From: GWB1-39-12 sp964435575
GTDB taxonomy: Bacteria; Patescibacteriota; Microgenomatia; UBA8517
Assembly: GCA_964435575.1 (NCBI GenBank)
Contig: CAYSZS010000016.1
Span: forward strand, 1-28,512
Length of the DNA stretch: 28,512 nt
Direction: 5' to 3'
The number at the start of each line of letters is the position of its first letter. Positions within the stretch are counted from its first letter, which is position 1. A model generated the notes under the pieces. It ran no database searches. It saw only the letters and a program-made list of their open reading frames with translations, and had not been told where the DNA came from. The position numbers and the translations under genes are program-made. Of this stretch, positions 1 to 7,119 are shown one piece after another.

Positions 1-93
1 TCGGATAGAAGTATAACAATCGGCGTAAAAGTTCCCTGGGATTATTCCCCCTCCCCTATTCCAACGGGGACGCCTACCCCAACCCCAATTTAG
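1..93 (+). CDS. C-terminal end of a protein with a Pro/Thr-rich tail (partial)
   Basis: An open frame enters from the left edge and ends at TAG (91-93). It reads SDRSITIGVKVPW followed by a proline/threonine-rich end (PIPTGTPTPTPI). Only 30 residues are visible, so the protein cannot be named. Similar PT tails occur in two clearly secreted proteins of this window (19824-20789 and 23696-24412), which suggests a surface or secreted protein. Its stop overlaps the pheT stop by 4 nt, so the two genes converge with no spacer. It is too short for most ORF callers. Confidence 0.6.
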   Translation, partial: SDRSITIGVKVPWDYSPSPIPTGTPTPTPI

Positions 94-2039
94 CCTTTGA
101 TTTTCAATCCTTTATTACTTAGAATTTTAACAATCTTCACTCTTATTTTCTCGACTTCTTCGTTATCTAAAGTTTTTTTAGGATCTTGGTACCAAATCTT
201 GAAAGTGTGTGAATCTTTATAAATATCTATCAATTCGACTTCCGATACATTATTATCAACTGATTTTATTGATTGAATTACCTCTCCTATTTTAGTTCTT
301 TCAGGGACGACTAAAGTTATATCTTCTATTTGCGGGGGATATTTTGGCCAGAGGGTTACCTGCGGAGCACTTATGTCTTTAAGTATTTTGTCTAGGTCAA
401 TCTCGGCATAATAAATATTGTCAATCTCACCGCCAATTCCCACTATTTTGCCATACAAGCTTATTTTATACGAATTTAGAAAGATCGGAGAATCCATTTC
501 AATAAAGATTGCACCGACTATACTTATCTTTGTGAAGAATGCTTCAAGAAATCCTTTGAACTTAAAGTAACTTTCTTTGTTTTTACTCCAATAGCAAATA
601 CCCGCTTTTCTTTCTTCAATATAATTCTTTTTATTTTTGAAATATATCTTTCCAACTTCAAAAAGCCGGACTTCATCTCCTCTTTCATTTATTATTTTTC
701 GCGTAAAATCAGATAAGTTTGGAAAAAGTGTCATTCTCATTTCTTCGATATCGGGAGATGGAGGATTTACTACTCTTACGGGTAGCGTTATTTTTTCGAA
801 CAGATATTTATTGAGTCTTAGATTTTCTTGTCTAACAAAAGGAAGGCTTATAATTTCGTCAAAGCCTAAAGAAACCAGATTGTTTTTTATGTTTTGTTCC
901 TGATTAATAAAATTCGGTGTGATATTTTTCGGAATTTCAACTGATAAGATTTTTTCCGGAATTTTATCGTAACCATCTATTCTTAAGACCTCCTCTATGA
1001 GATCCTCTTCAGATTTAACATCGGTTCTGTAGGTTGGACATTCTACCTCTAAGTCTTTCGAATTTTCTTTAATGATCTTGAAACTAAGCCGCTTTAAGAT
1101 TTCGATAACCTTTTTTGGCTCGATTACCCTTCCTGACAAGGTGTTCAGGTAGCCAAAATTTAAATTCAGGTTCCATGGTCTAGTTAAACTTGGATAATAG
1201 TCTAAAATTTTATTTTCAATTTTTCCCCATTTGTTTTCCTTTATAAGCTCCAAAAATCTGTAAATTCCGAACTCAACCAAGTTTGGATCTAGCTCTTTTT
1301 CGTGCCTAATGCCTGCGTCGGTTAAAAGTTTGTGCCGGTGGACACTGCGACGGATATTGGCCTGATTGTAGCTGGCGCTTTCAAGCAACACATTTTTTGT
1401 TTCATTTGAGATTGAGTGGAGTTTTCCTCCTATAACCCCAGCAATTGACAGAATATCTTTTTCGTTAGCCCAAACTAGATCATCATTTGTAAGACTTATT
1501 GTTTCTCCTAAAAAAGTAGTCATTTGTTCACCTTTTGTAGCCAGTCTGATTGTTAAGTTTTTGCCAACTCTATCAAGATCAAAAGTATGCATCGGTTGAC
1601 CGGTTTCGAGCATTACGTAATTACTTAAATCAACAATGTTATTTATAGCGGGGATACCGTATTCTTCGAGTCTTTCTTTTAACCAATTAGGAGATTGGGT
1701 TAATTTAATATCTCGAATAATTATCATAATGACTCTTTGAAGATAATCGGAAGTCACCTTTAACCCCACTTCATTTAATTGAAGTACTTTATGACTCTTT
1801 TGATAGATTTTAGGATAGTTAAGGGGAGTATTAAATAAAGCAGAAACTTCTCTGGCAATTCCTAATATAGAATAACAATCAGCCCTATTTCCCCGAAGTT
1901 CAAGATCGACTATGACGTCATTATTGACTTTATCCAGTTTATCCAGCATATGACCCGCCATAGTCAATTTACCGGTAAGCTCCGATAAATTATCAGGTAC
2001 TTTTACATATTCTTTCAGCCAATTAACCGGTATTCTCAT
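90..2039 (-). CDS. pheT: Phenylalanyl-tRNA synthetase beta subunit, lacking the OB-fold domain
   Basis: Beta subunit of the (alpha-beta)2 enzyme that charges tRNA-Phe. The start is taken at ATG 2039 (MRIPVNWLKEYVK), because GGAG lies 10 nt upstream; a longer frame reaches 2078. The B1 start (NWLKEYV), the B3/B4 editing region with NRADCYSILGIAREV, the B5 region (DLIEEVLRIDGYD) and a C-terminal anticodon-binding FDX-ACB domain (from about WPKYPPQIEDITLVV) are present. It has about 650 residues where about 790 is usual. The text runs from TMAGHMLDKLDKV almost directly into VIVDLELRGNRADC, so the roughly 110-residue tRNA-binding OB-fold (EMAP-like) domain is missing. The start overlaps the pheS end by 17 nt, so the two are translationally linked. 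Confidence 0.95.
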   Translation of the reverse strand: MRIPVNWLKEYVKVPDNLSELTGKLTMAGHMLDKLDKVNNDVIVDLELRGNRADCYSILGIAREVSALFNTPLNYPKIYQKSHKVLQLNEVGLKVTSDYLQRVIMIIIRDIKLTQSPNWLKERLEEYGIPAINNIVDLSNYVMLETGQPMHTFDLDRVGKNLTIRLATKGEQMTTFLGETISLTNDDLVWANEKDILSIAGVIGGKLHSISNETKNVLLESASYNQANIRRSVHRHKLLTDAGIRHEKELDPNLVEFGIYRFLELIKENKWGKIENKILDYYPSLTRPWNLNLNFGYLNTLSGRVIEPKKVIEILKRLSFKIIKENSKDLEVECPTYRTDVKSEEDLIEEVLRIDGYDKIPEKILSVEIPKNITPNFINQEQNIKNNLVSLGFDEIISLPFVRQENLRLNKYLFEKITLPVRVVNPPSPDIEEMRMTLFPNLSDFTRKIINERGDEVRLFEVGKIYFKNKKNYIEERKAGICYWSKNKESYFKFKGFLEAFFTKISIVGAIFIEMDSPIFLNSYKISLYGKIVGIGGEIDNIYYAEIDLDKILKDISAPQVTLWPKYPPQIEDITLVVPERTKIGEVIQSIKSVDNNVSEVELIDIYKDSHTFKIWYQDPKKTLDNEEVEKIRVKIVKILSNKGLKIKG

Positions 2040-3051
2040 ATTTAATATCTCCGTTATAAAGGCTTCTAATATCCGCAATTTTGAATTTGTCCATCACAAT
2101 TCTGTCCAAACCCATTCCGAAGGCGTATCCGCTTATTTTTTTAGGATCGTATCCGAAATCCTTTAATATGTTGGGGTGGATCATTCCGCTTCCCAGCATT
2201 TCCAGCCAACCACGTCCTTTACAGACTGCACAACCCTTCTTATTGCAAAAAGGACAATCTAAATCTAATCCTGCGCCAGGTTCTACTTCGGGGTAGTATT
2301 TGCAACGGAAGCGTATTTCTCTTTTCTCGCCGAAGAATGATTTAACAAAATAATATAGAGTTCCTTTCAAGTCTGCCATTGATAACCCCGCCTGAAGTGC
2401 AAAGCCTTGGAATTGGTAAAACATTGCGTTATTACTGGCGTTGACATTTTCGTAGCGATAACATTTACCGGCAACGACAATTCTGAAAGGGGGTATAAGA
2501 GTTGATAATGCCCTAGCTTCGACCGAGGATGTATGAGTTCTTAAAACTATATCAGGCTCTTCTATATAAAGAGCGTCCTGTAAGCTTCTTGCAGGATGAT
2601 CTTTGGGTAAATTGAGTTTGCCAAAATTGTACTCATCGTTTTCAATTTCAGGACCCTCCAGAATCGAGAAACCCAGGTGTTTAAAGATTTCATACATTTC
2701 ATTTATGACCAGAGTTGTAGGATGGTGATGACCGATTTTTACTTTTGCTCCCGGAAGTGTCGGGTCAAACCACTCACGCCTGACAACCTTAAATTGATTT
2801 TTTTTAGACGCTGTAGTTTCTAGAAGAGCGTTTTTGCTTTCATTAATAAGCCTTCCCACCTCTTCCTTTTCAGAACCACTTAATCTCTTAATCTCTTTAA
2901 TTAACTTCGTCAATTTTCCCTGTCTTCCCAAATATGCGATCCTTAAGCCTTCCAGCTCTTCCGCGCTTTTTGCCTCCATGATTTGAGCCAGAGCTTCATT
3001 TTTTAGATTTTGTATGTCGTTTGGTGATAACATTGAAATTAATTCTGGCAA
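2023..3051 (-). CDS. pheS: Phenylalanyl-tRNA synthetase alpha subunit
   Basis: Catalytic alpha subunit of PheRS. It has an N-terminal coiled coil (LGRQGKLTKLIKEIKRL), the class II motifs with GPEIENDEYNF and HPARSLQDALYIE, motif 2 around GKCYRYENVNASNNAMFYQFQG, and motif 3 GMGLDRI near the end. A four-cysteine cluster (CPFC...CAVC) precedes GWLEMLGSGMIHP and looks like a zinc knuckle; such a knuckle occurs in part of the family. The frame opens with TTG at 3051; an in-frame ATG lies at 3033 (MLSPNDIQ), and neither has a clear Shine-Dalgarno, so the start is uncertain by six codons. The 342 residues are normal length. Confidence 0.96.
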   Translation of the reverse strand: MPELISMLSPNDIQNLKNEALAQIMEAKSAEELEGLRIAYLGRQGKLTKLIKEIKRLSGSEKEEVGRLINESKNALLETTASKKNQFKVVRREWFDPTLPGAKVKIGHHHPTTLVINEMYEIFKHLGFSILEGPEIENDEYNFGKLNLPKDHPARSLQDALYIEEPDIVLRTHTSSVEARALSTLIPPFRIVVAGKCYRYENVNASNNAMFYQFQGFALQAGLSMADLKGTLYYFVKSFFGEKREIRFRCKYYPEVEPGAGLDLDCPFCNKKGCAVCKGRGWLEMLGSGMIHPNILKDFGYDPKKISGYAFGMGLDRIVMDKFKIADIRSLYNGDIKYENTG

Positions 3052-3084
3052 TTCGGGTGTAATCAGTATATTAGGGTCGCTAAA

Positions 3085-3423
3085 CTATTTTACCTCGGAG
3101 ACGATTTTTGCGAAAGTATCGGGGTCGTTGACTGCGATGTCGGCGAGAATTTTTCGGTCTAGCTCGATTTTTTCTTTCTTCAAGCCAGCAATAAATTTGC
3201 TGTAGGAAAGTCCGTGTTGCCGAACGGCGGCATTAAGGCGTTTAATCCAAAGACTTCTCAAATCTCTTTTTCTAAGCTTGCGCCCAACATATGCATACTG
3301 ACCTGCATGAAGCAAGGCCTCTTTAGCGGCTTTTACACGCGTTCTACGAGCTTGTTTAAAGCCGCGTGCAGCCTTTTTAATTTTACGATGTCTTCGCTGA
3401 GCGATACTTTTGACTCTAGTCAT
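3085..3423 (-). CDS. rplT: 50S ribosomal protein L20
   Basis: Basic 112-residue protein that binds 23S rRNA early in large-subunit assembly. The family signature is intact: N-terminal MTRVKSIAQRRHRKIKKAARGF, then YAYVGRKLRKRDLRSLWIKRLNAAVRQHGLSYS. ATG start at 3423, with no clear ribosome-binding site. It lies 17 nt after rpmI in the usual infC-rpmI-rplT order, so co-transcription is likely. In other bacteria L20 represses this operon by binding the leader; no such site was identified here. Confidence 0.97.
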   Translation of the reverse strand: MTRVKSIAQRRHRKIKKAARGFKQARRTRVKAAKEALLHAGQYAYVGRKLRKRDLRSLWIKRLNAAVRQHGLSYSKFIAGLKKEKIELDRKILADIAVNDPDTFAKIVSEVK

Positions 3424-3440
3424 AAAAATATAATGCTAAT

Positions 3441-3635
3441 CTATTTTCCTAAAACTTTTTTAATTTTTTTAGCCCAGGGATTTTTCGTTGCAACTACTCT
3501 TGATAATCTTCTTTTCCTTTTGGATGATTTTTTAACATTCAAGTGACGTCTAAATCCCTGTAAACGCAGGACTTTCCCCTTTTTGGTTATTCTAAATCTT
3601 CTTGTGATTGATTTTCGTGTCTTTTGCTTAGGCAT
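3441..3635 (-). CDS. rpmI: 50S ribosomal protein L35
   Basis: Small basic 64-residue ribosomal protein; MPKQKTRKSITRRFRITKKGK and the RRHLNVKKSSKRKRRL segment match L35. The start is ATG 3635 with no Shine-Dalgarno. A TATAAT-like hexamer lies 7 nt upstream, inside the arm of the palindromic repeat that separates it from infC, but no good -35 accompanies it. It lies between infC and rplT as in most bacteria. Confidence 0.96.
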   Translation of the reverse strand: MPKQKTRKSITRRFRITKKGKVLRLQGFRRHLNVKKSSKRKRRLSRVVATKNPWAKKIKKVLGK

Positions 3636-3640
3636 ACAAA

Positions 3641-3785
3641 TGATTATAATGCCAATCTGCGAATTTATGCGAATGCTGCGAATAAATACTAATTATGTAG
3701 ATTTTGACGCTTTTGTCTAAATCCAAACAATTCGTATCTATTAGTATGCATTGGCATTATTCGAATCATTAGCATCATTTATTAC
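3641..3785. repeat. Dispersed palindromic repeat, family 1, copy A
   Basis: An element of about 140 bp with perfect 11-bp inverted ends (ATAATGCCAAT at 3646-3656 and its complement at 3750-3760) and a central stem (GATTT..GAC / GTC..AAATC around 3690-3723). By eye it is about 80 percent identical over its full length to 22774-22915. Motifs such as GCGAATGCTGCGAATAAATAC recur in both copies. The right arm is inside the infC frame and encodes its last residues plus the stop. No transposase is present, so it resembles a MITE- or RPE-like element. Confidence 0.85.
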
Positions 3786-4310
3786 CTTACCTTTCTTTAT
3801 GGGAGAAATAACCATGGCCAGGTGTCTTCCGAAAAACTTCGGTTCCATGTCTATTGCGATTCTATTTCCCAGATCGCCTTTTATTCTTTTTAAGAGAGTA
3901 TATCCGAAATTTGTACTTCCCATCTGTTTTCCCATAAAGACTACGACTATTTTTACCTTGTTGCTTTCGTCTAAAAACTCCCTTACTTTATCGAGTCTTG
4001 TTTGATAATCGTGATTGGCAATAAAAGGCGAAAACCTCACCTCTTTAAGCTCGCTTGATTTGGCCTTTTTCTTTAGTTTTTGCAACCTCTTTTCTTCCTG
4101 ATAACGAAATTTTCCCAATTCTACGATTTTTGTAACAGGAGGTTTAGCGTTTGGGGCAATTTCTACTAAATCTAAACCCGCCTCATGAGCCTTTGAAAGA
4201 GCCTCATTAGTTTTAAGAATCCCAAGCTGTTTACCATCCGCACCAATAACCCTAACCTCGGGTGCTCTTATTTGATTATTTAATCGCCAGTTAAAAAGAC
4301 CGGTTTTCAA
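3741..4310 (-). CDS. infC: Translation initiation factor IF-3 with repeat-derived C-terminus
   Basis: IF-3 binds the 30S subunit and polices start-codon selection. Both domains are present: N-terminal NNQIRAPEVRVIGADGKQLGI through PPVTKIVELGKFRYQEEK, then the linker and C-terminal domain (KEVRFSPFIANHDYQTRL to MEPKFFGRHLAMVISPIKKG). No ATG precedes the conserved start; the best candidate is TTG 4310. A non-AUG start fits the known autoregulation of infC by rare start codons (AUU in E. coli). The last 14 residues (VINDANDSNNANAY) are encoded by the right arm of palindromic repeat copy A and are unlike normal IF-3 ends. The gene follows thrS by 47 nt and has its own promoter. Confidence 0.95.
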   Translation of the reverse strand: MKTGLFNWRLNNQIRAPEVRVIGADGKQLGILKTNEALSKAHEAGLDLVEIAPNAKPPVTKIVELGKFRYQEEKRLQKLKKKAKSSELKEVRFSPFIANHDYQTRLDKVREFLDESNKVKIVVVFMGKQMGSTNFGYTLLKRIKGDLGNRIAIDMEPKFFGRHLAMVISPIKKGKVINDANDSNNANAY

Positions 4311-4325
4311 GTTTAGATTAGGTTT

Positions 4326-4354
4326 ATTTTATATTATTAAGCTTTATCTATCAA
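4326..4354 (-). promoter_or_regulatory. Promoter for infC
   Basis: On the minus strand, TTGATA (4354-4349), a 17-nt spacer, then TAAAAT (4331-4326). It lies wholly in the thrS-infC gap and would give a 5' leader of about 8-9 nt before TTG 4310. A small AAGCTT..AAGCTT hairpin overlaps the -35. Predicted from sequence only. Confidence 0.6.
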
Positions 4355-4357
4355 GCT

Positions 4358-6115
4358 TCAGTTTATGATTTTCTCGTCGATTTCTTTTCTAATATCTTTT
4401 ATAAATTCCTCCAACTTTAGCATTCCATGATCTTCCCCGGATCTTACTCTTACTCTTACGCTTACTTTTTCCTGCTCTTTATCCCCCACAACCAGCATAT
4501 AGGAAACTTTTTCCATCTGTGAATCTCGGATTTTTGCAGGCAAAGTTGCATTTCTGTCATCAAGTTCAACCCTGATTCCCCCCTCCTTCAGCTTACTAAC
4601 AATTTCTTCCGCATACTTTATATGACGAGTCGATATCGGAAGAACTTTCACTTGAATCGGAGTTAGCCAAGTTGGAAAATTACCATTGAATTTTTCTATT
4701 AATAAAGCCATAACTCTTTCGATTGCACCGATTGATGAGCGGTGGATTACAATTGGTTGTTCTTCTGCTCCTTTTTCATTTACATAGGTTAAGTCAAATC
4801 TTTTTGGCATTACAAAATCGTACTGTACTGTAAAAGCTGTTTCTTCCTTTCCTGAAATTTTTTTCATCTGAACATCAATTTTCGGACCATAAAAAGCAGC
4901 TTCGCCTTCGGCTTCAAAAAAGGGAGACTTTGTTTCTTTAAGTACCTTTCGGAGTGTTTCTTCCGCTTTGTCCCAAGCCTTGTCATCTTTGTAATATTTT
5001 TTATCGTCGTTTCTATCCCCGAGGGAAAGCCTATATCTGTAATCTTTGCCTTTTTCCAATCCTAAAGCTTCTGAAATGTAATCGATTAGTTCCAGTACCT
5101 CTTTAATTACAACCTCTGCTTGGTTAACCCTGCTAACAATATGCGCATCGGCAAGACAAAACATCCGTACTCTCATTAATCCAGATAATTCGCCGCTTTT
5201 TTCATATCTAAACTGCGAGGCCAACTCCGCTATCCTTAAAGGAAGTTCTTTATAGCTTCTGGGGCGCGATTTATATAGCATAAAGTGGTGAGGGCAAGTC
5301 ATTGGACGCAAAATCAGCTCATCCTCGTCAACCACCATTGGCGGATACATTGTATCCTTATAATACGGATAATGACCCGAAGTTTTGTAGAGGTCGGTTT
5401 TAGCAAGGGGTGGCGTGATAACGTGCTTGTATCCTCTTTTAATTTCTTCATCCTGGACAAACCTTTCAAGTTCTCGCCTGATTGCTGCTCCCTTTTCGGT
5501 AAATAGTGGTAAACCTGCTCCGACTAGATCAGAAAAGACAAATAAATCTAATTCCTTGCCAATTTTTCTGTGGTCTCTTTCTTTTTCTAGTTCAAGATTT
5601 TTAAGATATTCGTCGAGTTCTTTTTGGGTTGGGAAAACGGTTCCGTAAATTCGGGTAAGCATGGGATTTTTTTCAGAACCTCGCCAGTAGGCACCAGCGA
5701 TGGAGAGGAGTTTGAAATGCTGAAGTTCTTTGTCCGGATGCTCAACGTGTCCCCCGCGACACAGGTCCCAATAATCTCCGGATTTATAAAAACTAACTTT
5801 CTTTTTACCTTTTTCCGAAAACTCTTCAATCATTTCGTGCTTGTAAGGATTTTTGGGGTACTCCTTTTTTGCATCATCGGCTTTTAGTTCATGTCGTTCA
5901 AAATTTTTCCATGACGGCAATATTTCCCTCATCTTTTCCTCAATTTTGGGAAGATCTTCTTCGGATATTTTCAGGTTATCAAAATCATAATAAAACCCGT
6001 CTTCTATGGGTGGTCCAAGAGTCGGTTTTGAATCGGGATAAATTTCCAATAAAGCTGCCGCTAAAAGATGGCTTGTTGAGTGCCTTAGGTTATCGAGGTT
6101 TTTTTGGGACTTCAT
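4358..6115 (-). CDS. thrS: Threonyl-tRNA synthetase lacking the TGS domain
   Basis: Charges tRNA-Thr. The protein (585 residues; about 640 is usual) begins directly at the editing domain: HSTSHLLA gives the HxxxH motif, and CRGGHVEHPD the C...H half of that zinc-like site. The class II core follows, with the zinc ligand region RPMTCPHHFMLYKS, motif 2 RYEKSGELSGLMRVR, and HRSSIGAIERVMALLIE (motif 3). The anticodon-binding domain runs from TPIQVKVLPIS to the end. The N-terminal TGS domain is absent, and no in-frame sequence upstream could encode it. Motif 2 is followed by MFCLADAHIV where GFTQDDAHIF is common. Confidence 0.96.
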   Translation of the reverse strand: MKSQKNLDNLRHSTSHLLAAALLEIYPDSKPTLGPPIEDGFYYDFDNLKISEEDLPKIEEKMREILPSWKNFERHELKADDAKKEYPKNPYKHEMIEEFSEKGKKKVSFYKSGDYWDLCRGGHVEHPDKELQHFKLLSIAGAYWRGSEKNPMLTRIYGTVFPTQKELDEYLKNLELEKERDHRKIGKELDLFVFSDLVGAGLPLFTEKGAAIRRELERFVQDEEIKRGYKHVITPPLAKTDLYKTSGHYPYYKDTMYPPMVVDEDELILRPMTCPHHFMLYKSRPRSYKELPLRIAELASQFRYEKSGELSGLMRVRMFCLADAHIVSRVNQAEVVIKEVLELIDYISEALGLEKGKDYRYRLSLGDRNDDKKYYKDDKAWDKAEETLRKVLKETKSPFFEAEGEAAFYGPKIDVQMKKISGKEETAFTVQYDFVMPKRFDLTYVNEKGAEEQPIVIHRSSIGAIERVMALLIEKFNGNFPTWLTPIQVKVLPISTRHIKYAEEIVSKLKEGGIRVELDDRNATLPAKIRDSQMEKVSYMLVVGDKEQEKVSVRVRVRSGEDHGMLKLEEFIKDIRKEIDEKIIN

Positions 6116-6122
6116 TTTATGT

Positions 6123-6428
6123 TTAACGAATTATAGGGTTTCTTTTAAGAAGCTGCAACTGGGTCTCTTCAATAATATTCGCCGTCCAACTACCGATCAG
6201 GGGAAGACCACCCAATAAATTCAGGATAATTACAAGTAGAGAGGAAATAATTACAAAACCAACAGTTACTCCCAAAGCCCAGCCTATGCCGGCAAAAAAG
6301 CCTTCTTTGAGAAGTTCGTTATACGGAATATAAGCAATCTTCAGTTTTTTCAGAGATTCAAATGAAGTTTTAACGGCATTTTGAGTTTCGGCGTTTTCCT
6401 CGTGATATTTTTTAATTCTTTTGAACAC
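6123..6428 (-). CDS. Small membrane protein, DUF5665-like
   Basis: A 101-residue protein with a charged N-terminus, then KLKIAYIPYNELLKEGFFAGIGWALGVTVGFVIISSLLVIILNLLGGLPLIG, which holds an amphipathic segment, a glycine-rich turn and one or two membrane helices. The layout (short positive region, FFAGIGWALGVTVG, long hydrophobic helix, LPLIG, short tail) resembles the DUF5665 family of unknown function; that match is from memory. It is transcribed towards thrS, 7 nt apart. Function unknown. Confidence 0.75.
   Translation of the reverse strand: MFKRIKKYHEENAETQNAVKTSFESLKKLKIAYIPYNELLKEGFFAGIGWALGVTVGFVIISSLLVIILNLLGGLPLIGSWTANIIEETQLQLLKRNPIIR
6130..6158 (-). promoter_or_regulatory. Promoter for thrS
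   Basis: Minus-strand TTGCAG (6158-6153), 17 nt, TATAAT (6135-6130). The -10 is 14 nt from the thrS ATG, so the predicted transcript has a leader of about 7 nt. The promoter lies inside the last codons of the upstream small membrane protein gene. Confidence 0.6.
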
Positions 6429-6438
6429 AAATACATAT

Positions 6439-6467
6439 TAGCAAATTCTAGAGTGTTTTTGTATAAT
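6439..6467 (+). promoter_or_regulatory. Promoter of the tRNA / GIY-YIG locus
   Basis: A TATAAT box at 6462-6467 lies 9 nt before the 5' end of the tRNA-like sequence. A weak -35 (TAGCAA, 6439-6444) is 17 nt upstream. It would drive the truncated tRNA, the GIY-YIG gene and possibly tRNA-Val as one transcript. Confidence 0.5.
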
Positions 6468-6476
6468 ACTTCGAGC

Positions 6477-6529
6477 GGACGACTAGCTCAGTGGTAGAGC
6501 CGTCGCCTTGGGCGACAGGTCACAGGTTC
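6477..6529 (+). pseudogene. 5' part of a broken Pro(TGG)-like tRNA
   Basis: The sequence starts with acceptor strand GGACGAC, TA, a perfect D arm (GCTC-AGTGGTA-GAGC) and an anticodon arm GTCGC-CTTGG-GCGAC. It then reaches AGGTC and stops resembling a tRNA where the GIY-YIG gene begins. The acceptor and D arm equal those of the intact tRNA-Val at 6785. The anticodon arm has a 5-nt loop in place of 7; restoring two bases gives a tRNA-Pro loop with anticodon TGG. There is no T arm and no 3' acceptor strand, so it cannot be a functional tRNA alone. Confidence 0.7.
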
Positions 6530-6533
6530 TAAA

Positions 6534-6779
6534 ATGTATTTTGTCTACGTCCTTAAGAGTTTGACAAATGGCAGATTCTATACGGGATCTACTAGTAATC
6601 TTGAAAGGCGGCTTAATGAACATAATCTTGGGAAAAGCAAATATACGAGGTTAACAAAACCATTTAATTTGATTTATAAGGAAGAATATAAAACTAGGGT
6701 GGAGGCGTATAAACGAGAACTGTTTTTTAAAACTGGAAAAGGAAGGGAATTATTAAAAATCTTAATCAAGCAGAGTTAG
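6534..6779 (+). CDS. GIY-YIG endonuclease domain protein (YhbQ/UPF0213 type)
   Basis: An 81-residue single-domain GIY-YIG nuclease: the first motif is YFVYVLKS, the second RFYTGSTSNLERRLNEHN (catalytic Tyr, Arg and His region), and the distal glutamate lies in VEAYKRELFFKTGKGRELL. Length is typical for the stand-alone family. The ATG follows the remains of a tRNA; the AGG before TTCTAAAATG sits about 8 nt upstream and could act as ribosome-binding site, so a tRNA-like segment would supply translation signals. The position inside a split tRNA cluster suggests a homing-like element. These proteins are often misnamed excinuclease subunit C. Confidence 0.9.
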   Translation: MYFVYVLKSLTNGRFYTGSTSNLERRLNEHNLGKSKYTRLTKPFNLIYKEEYKTRVEAYKRELFFKTGKGRELLKILIKQS

Positions 6780-6784
6780 TAGAT

Positions 6785-6856
6785 GGACGACTAGCTCAGT
6801 GGTAGAGCGCTTCGTTGACATCGAAGAGGTCGTTGGTTCAATCCCAACGTCGTCCA
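6785..6856 (+). tRNA. tRNA-Val(GAC)
   Basis: Complete 72-nt cloverleaf: acceptor GGACGAC/GTCGTCC fully paired, D stem GCTC/GAGC, anticodon stem CTTCG/CGAAG with loop TTGACAT (anticodon GAC), variable AGGTC, T arm GTTGG-TTCAATC-CCAAC, discriminator A. No CCA is encoded. It lies 5 nt after the GIY-YIG stop. Confidence 0.95.
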
Positions 6857-6948
6857 CAATTGAGGTTAATTTAGTAGAGCGGTCGCCTTGGGCGACAGGT
6901 CGTTGGTTCAATCCCAACGTCGTCCACAATTGAGGTTAATTTAGTAGA
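6827..6948 (+). repeat. 52-bp tandem direct repeat (period 70) of the tRNA-Val 3' half plus spacer
   Basis: The 52 bp at 6827-6878 (variable loop to acceptor end of tRNA-Val plus 22 nt of spacer ending AATTTAGTAGA) recur exactly at 6897-6948. The two are separated by 18 nt (6879-6896, GCGGTCGCCTTGGGCGAC) carrying the anticodon arm of the broken Pro-like tRNA. Exact identity implies a recent event. Confidence 0.9.
6872..6926 (+). pseudogene. 3' part of a Pro(TGG)-like tRNA, 5' end missing
   Basis: From TAGTAGAGC onward it matches the broken tRNA at 6477, including the same short anticodon arm GTCGC-CTTGG-GCGAC. It then continues into an intact T arm and acceptor 3' strand GTCGTCC-A. The 5' acceptor strand and D-arm 5' half are replaced by spacer sequence (TTGAGGTTAATTT). 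With the 6477 fragment it would form one complete tRNA-like sequence. Confidence 0.7.
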
Positions 6949-6979
6949 TCAGTGTAAAATTAGCCGGGTACGTAAATTA

Positions 6980-7053
6980 GGGCCGGTGGCACAATTGGTT
7001 AGCGCGCCTGGCTGGCAGTCAGGAGGTTAAGGGTTCAAGTCCCTTCCGGTCCA
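6980..7053 (+). tRNA. tRNA-Ala(GGC)
   Basis: A 74-nt cloverleaf: acceptor GGGCCGG/CCGGTCC with a G3-T70 wobble, the alanine identity element. D arm GCAC-AATTGGTTA-GCGC has one mismatch. Anticodon arm CCTGG-CTGGCAG-TCAGG (anticodon GGC), T arm AAGGG-TTCAAGT-CCCTT, discriminator A. CCA is not encoded. Confidence 0.93.
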
Positions 7054-7080
7054 CAAATTAAAATTATCAAACAAATCTCC

Positions 7081-7108
7081 TTGTGATTTTCAATCAAATT
7101 ACTATAAT
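7081..7108 (+). promoter_or_regulatory. Promoter of the aminotransferase-like gene
   Basis: TTGTGA (7081-7086), 16 nt, TATAAT (7103-7108). The -10 is 11 nt before ATG 7120, predicting a leader of about 5 nt or none. Confidence 0.65.
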
Positions 7109-7119
7109 ATTCTTGCACC

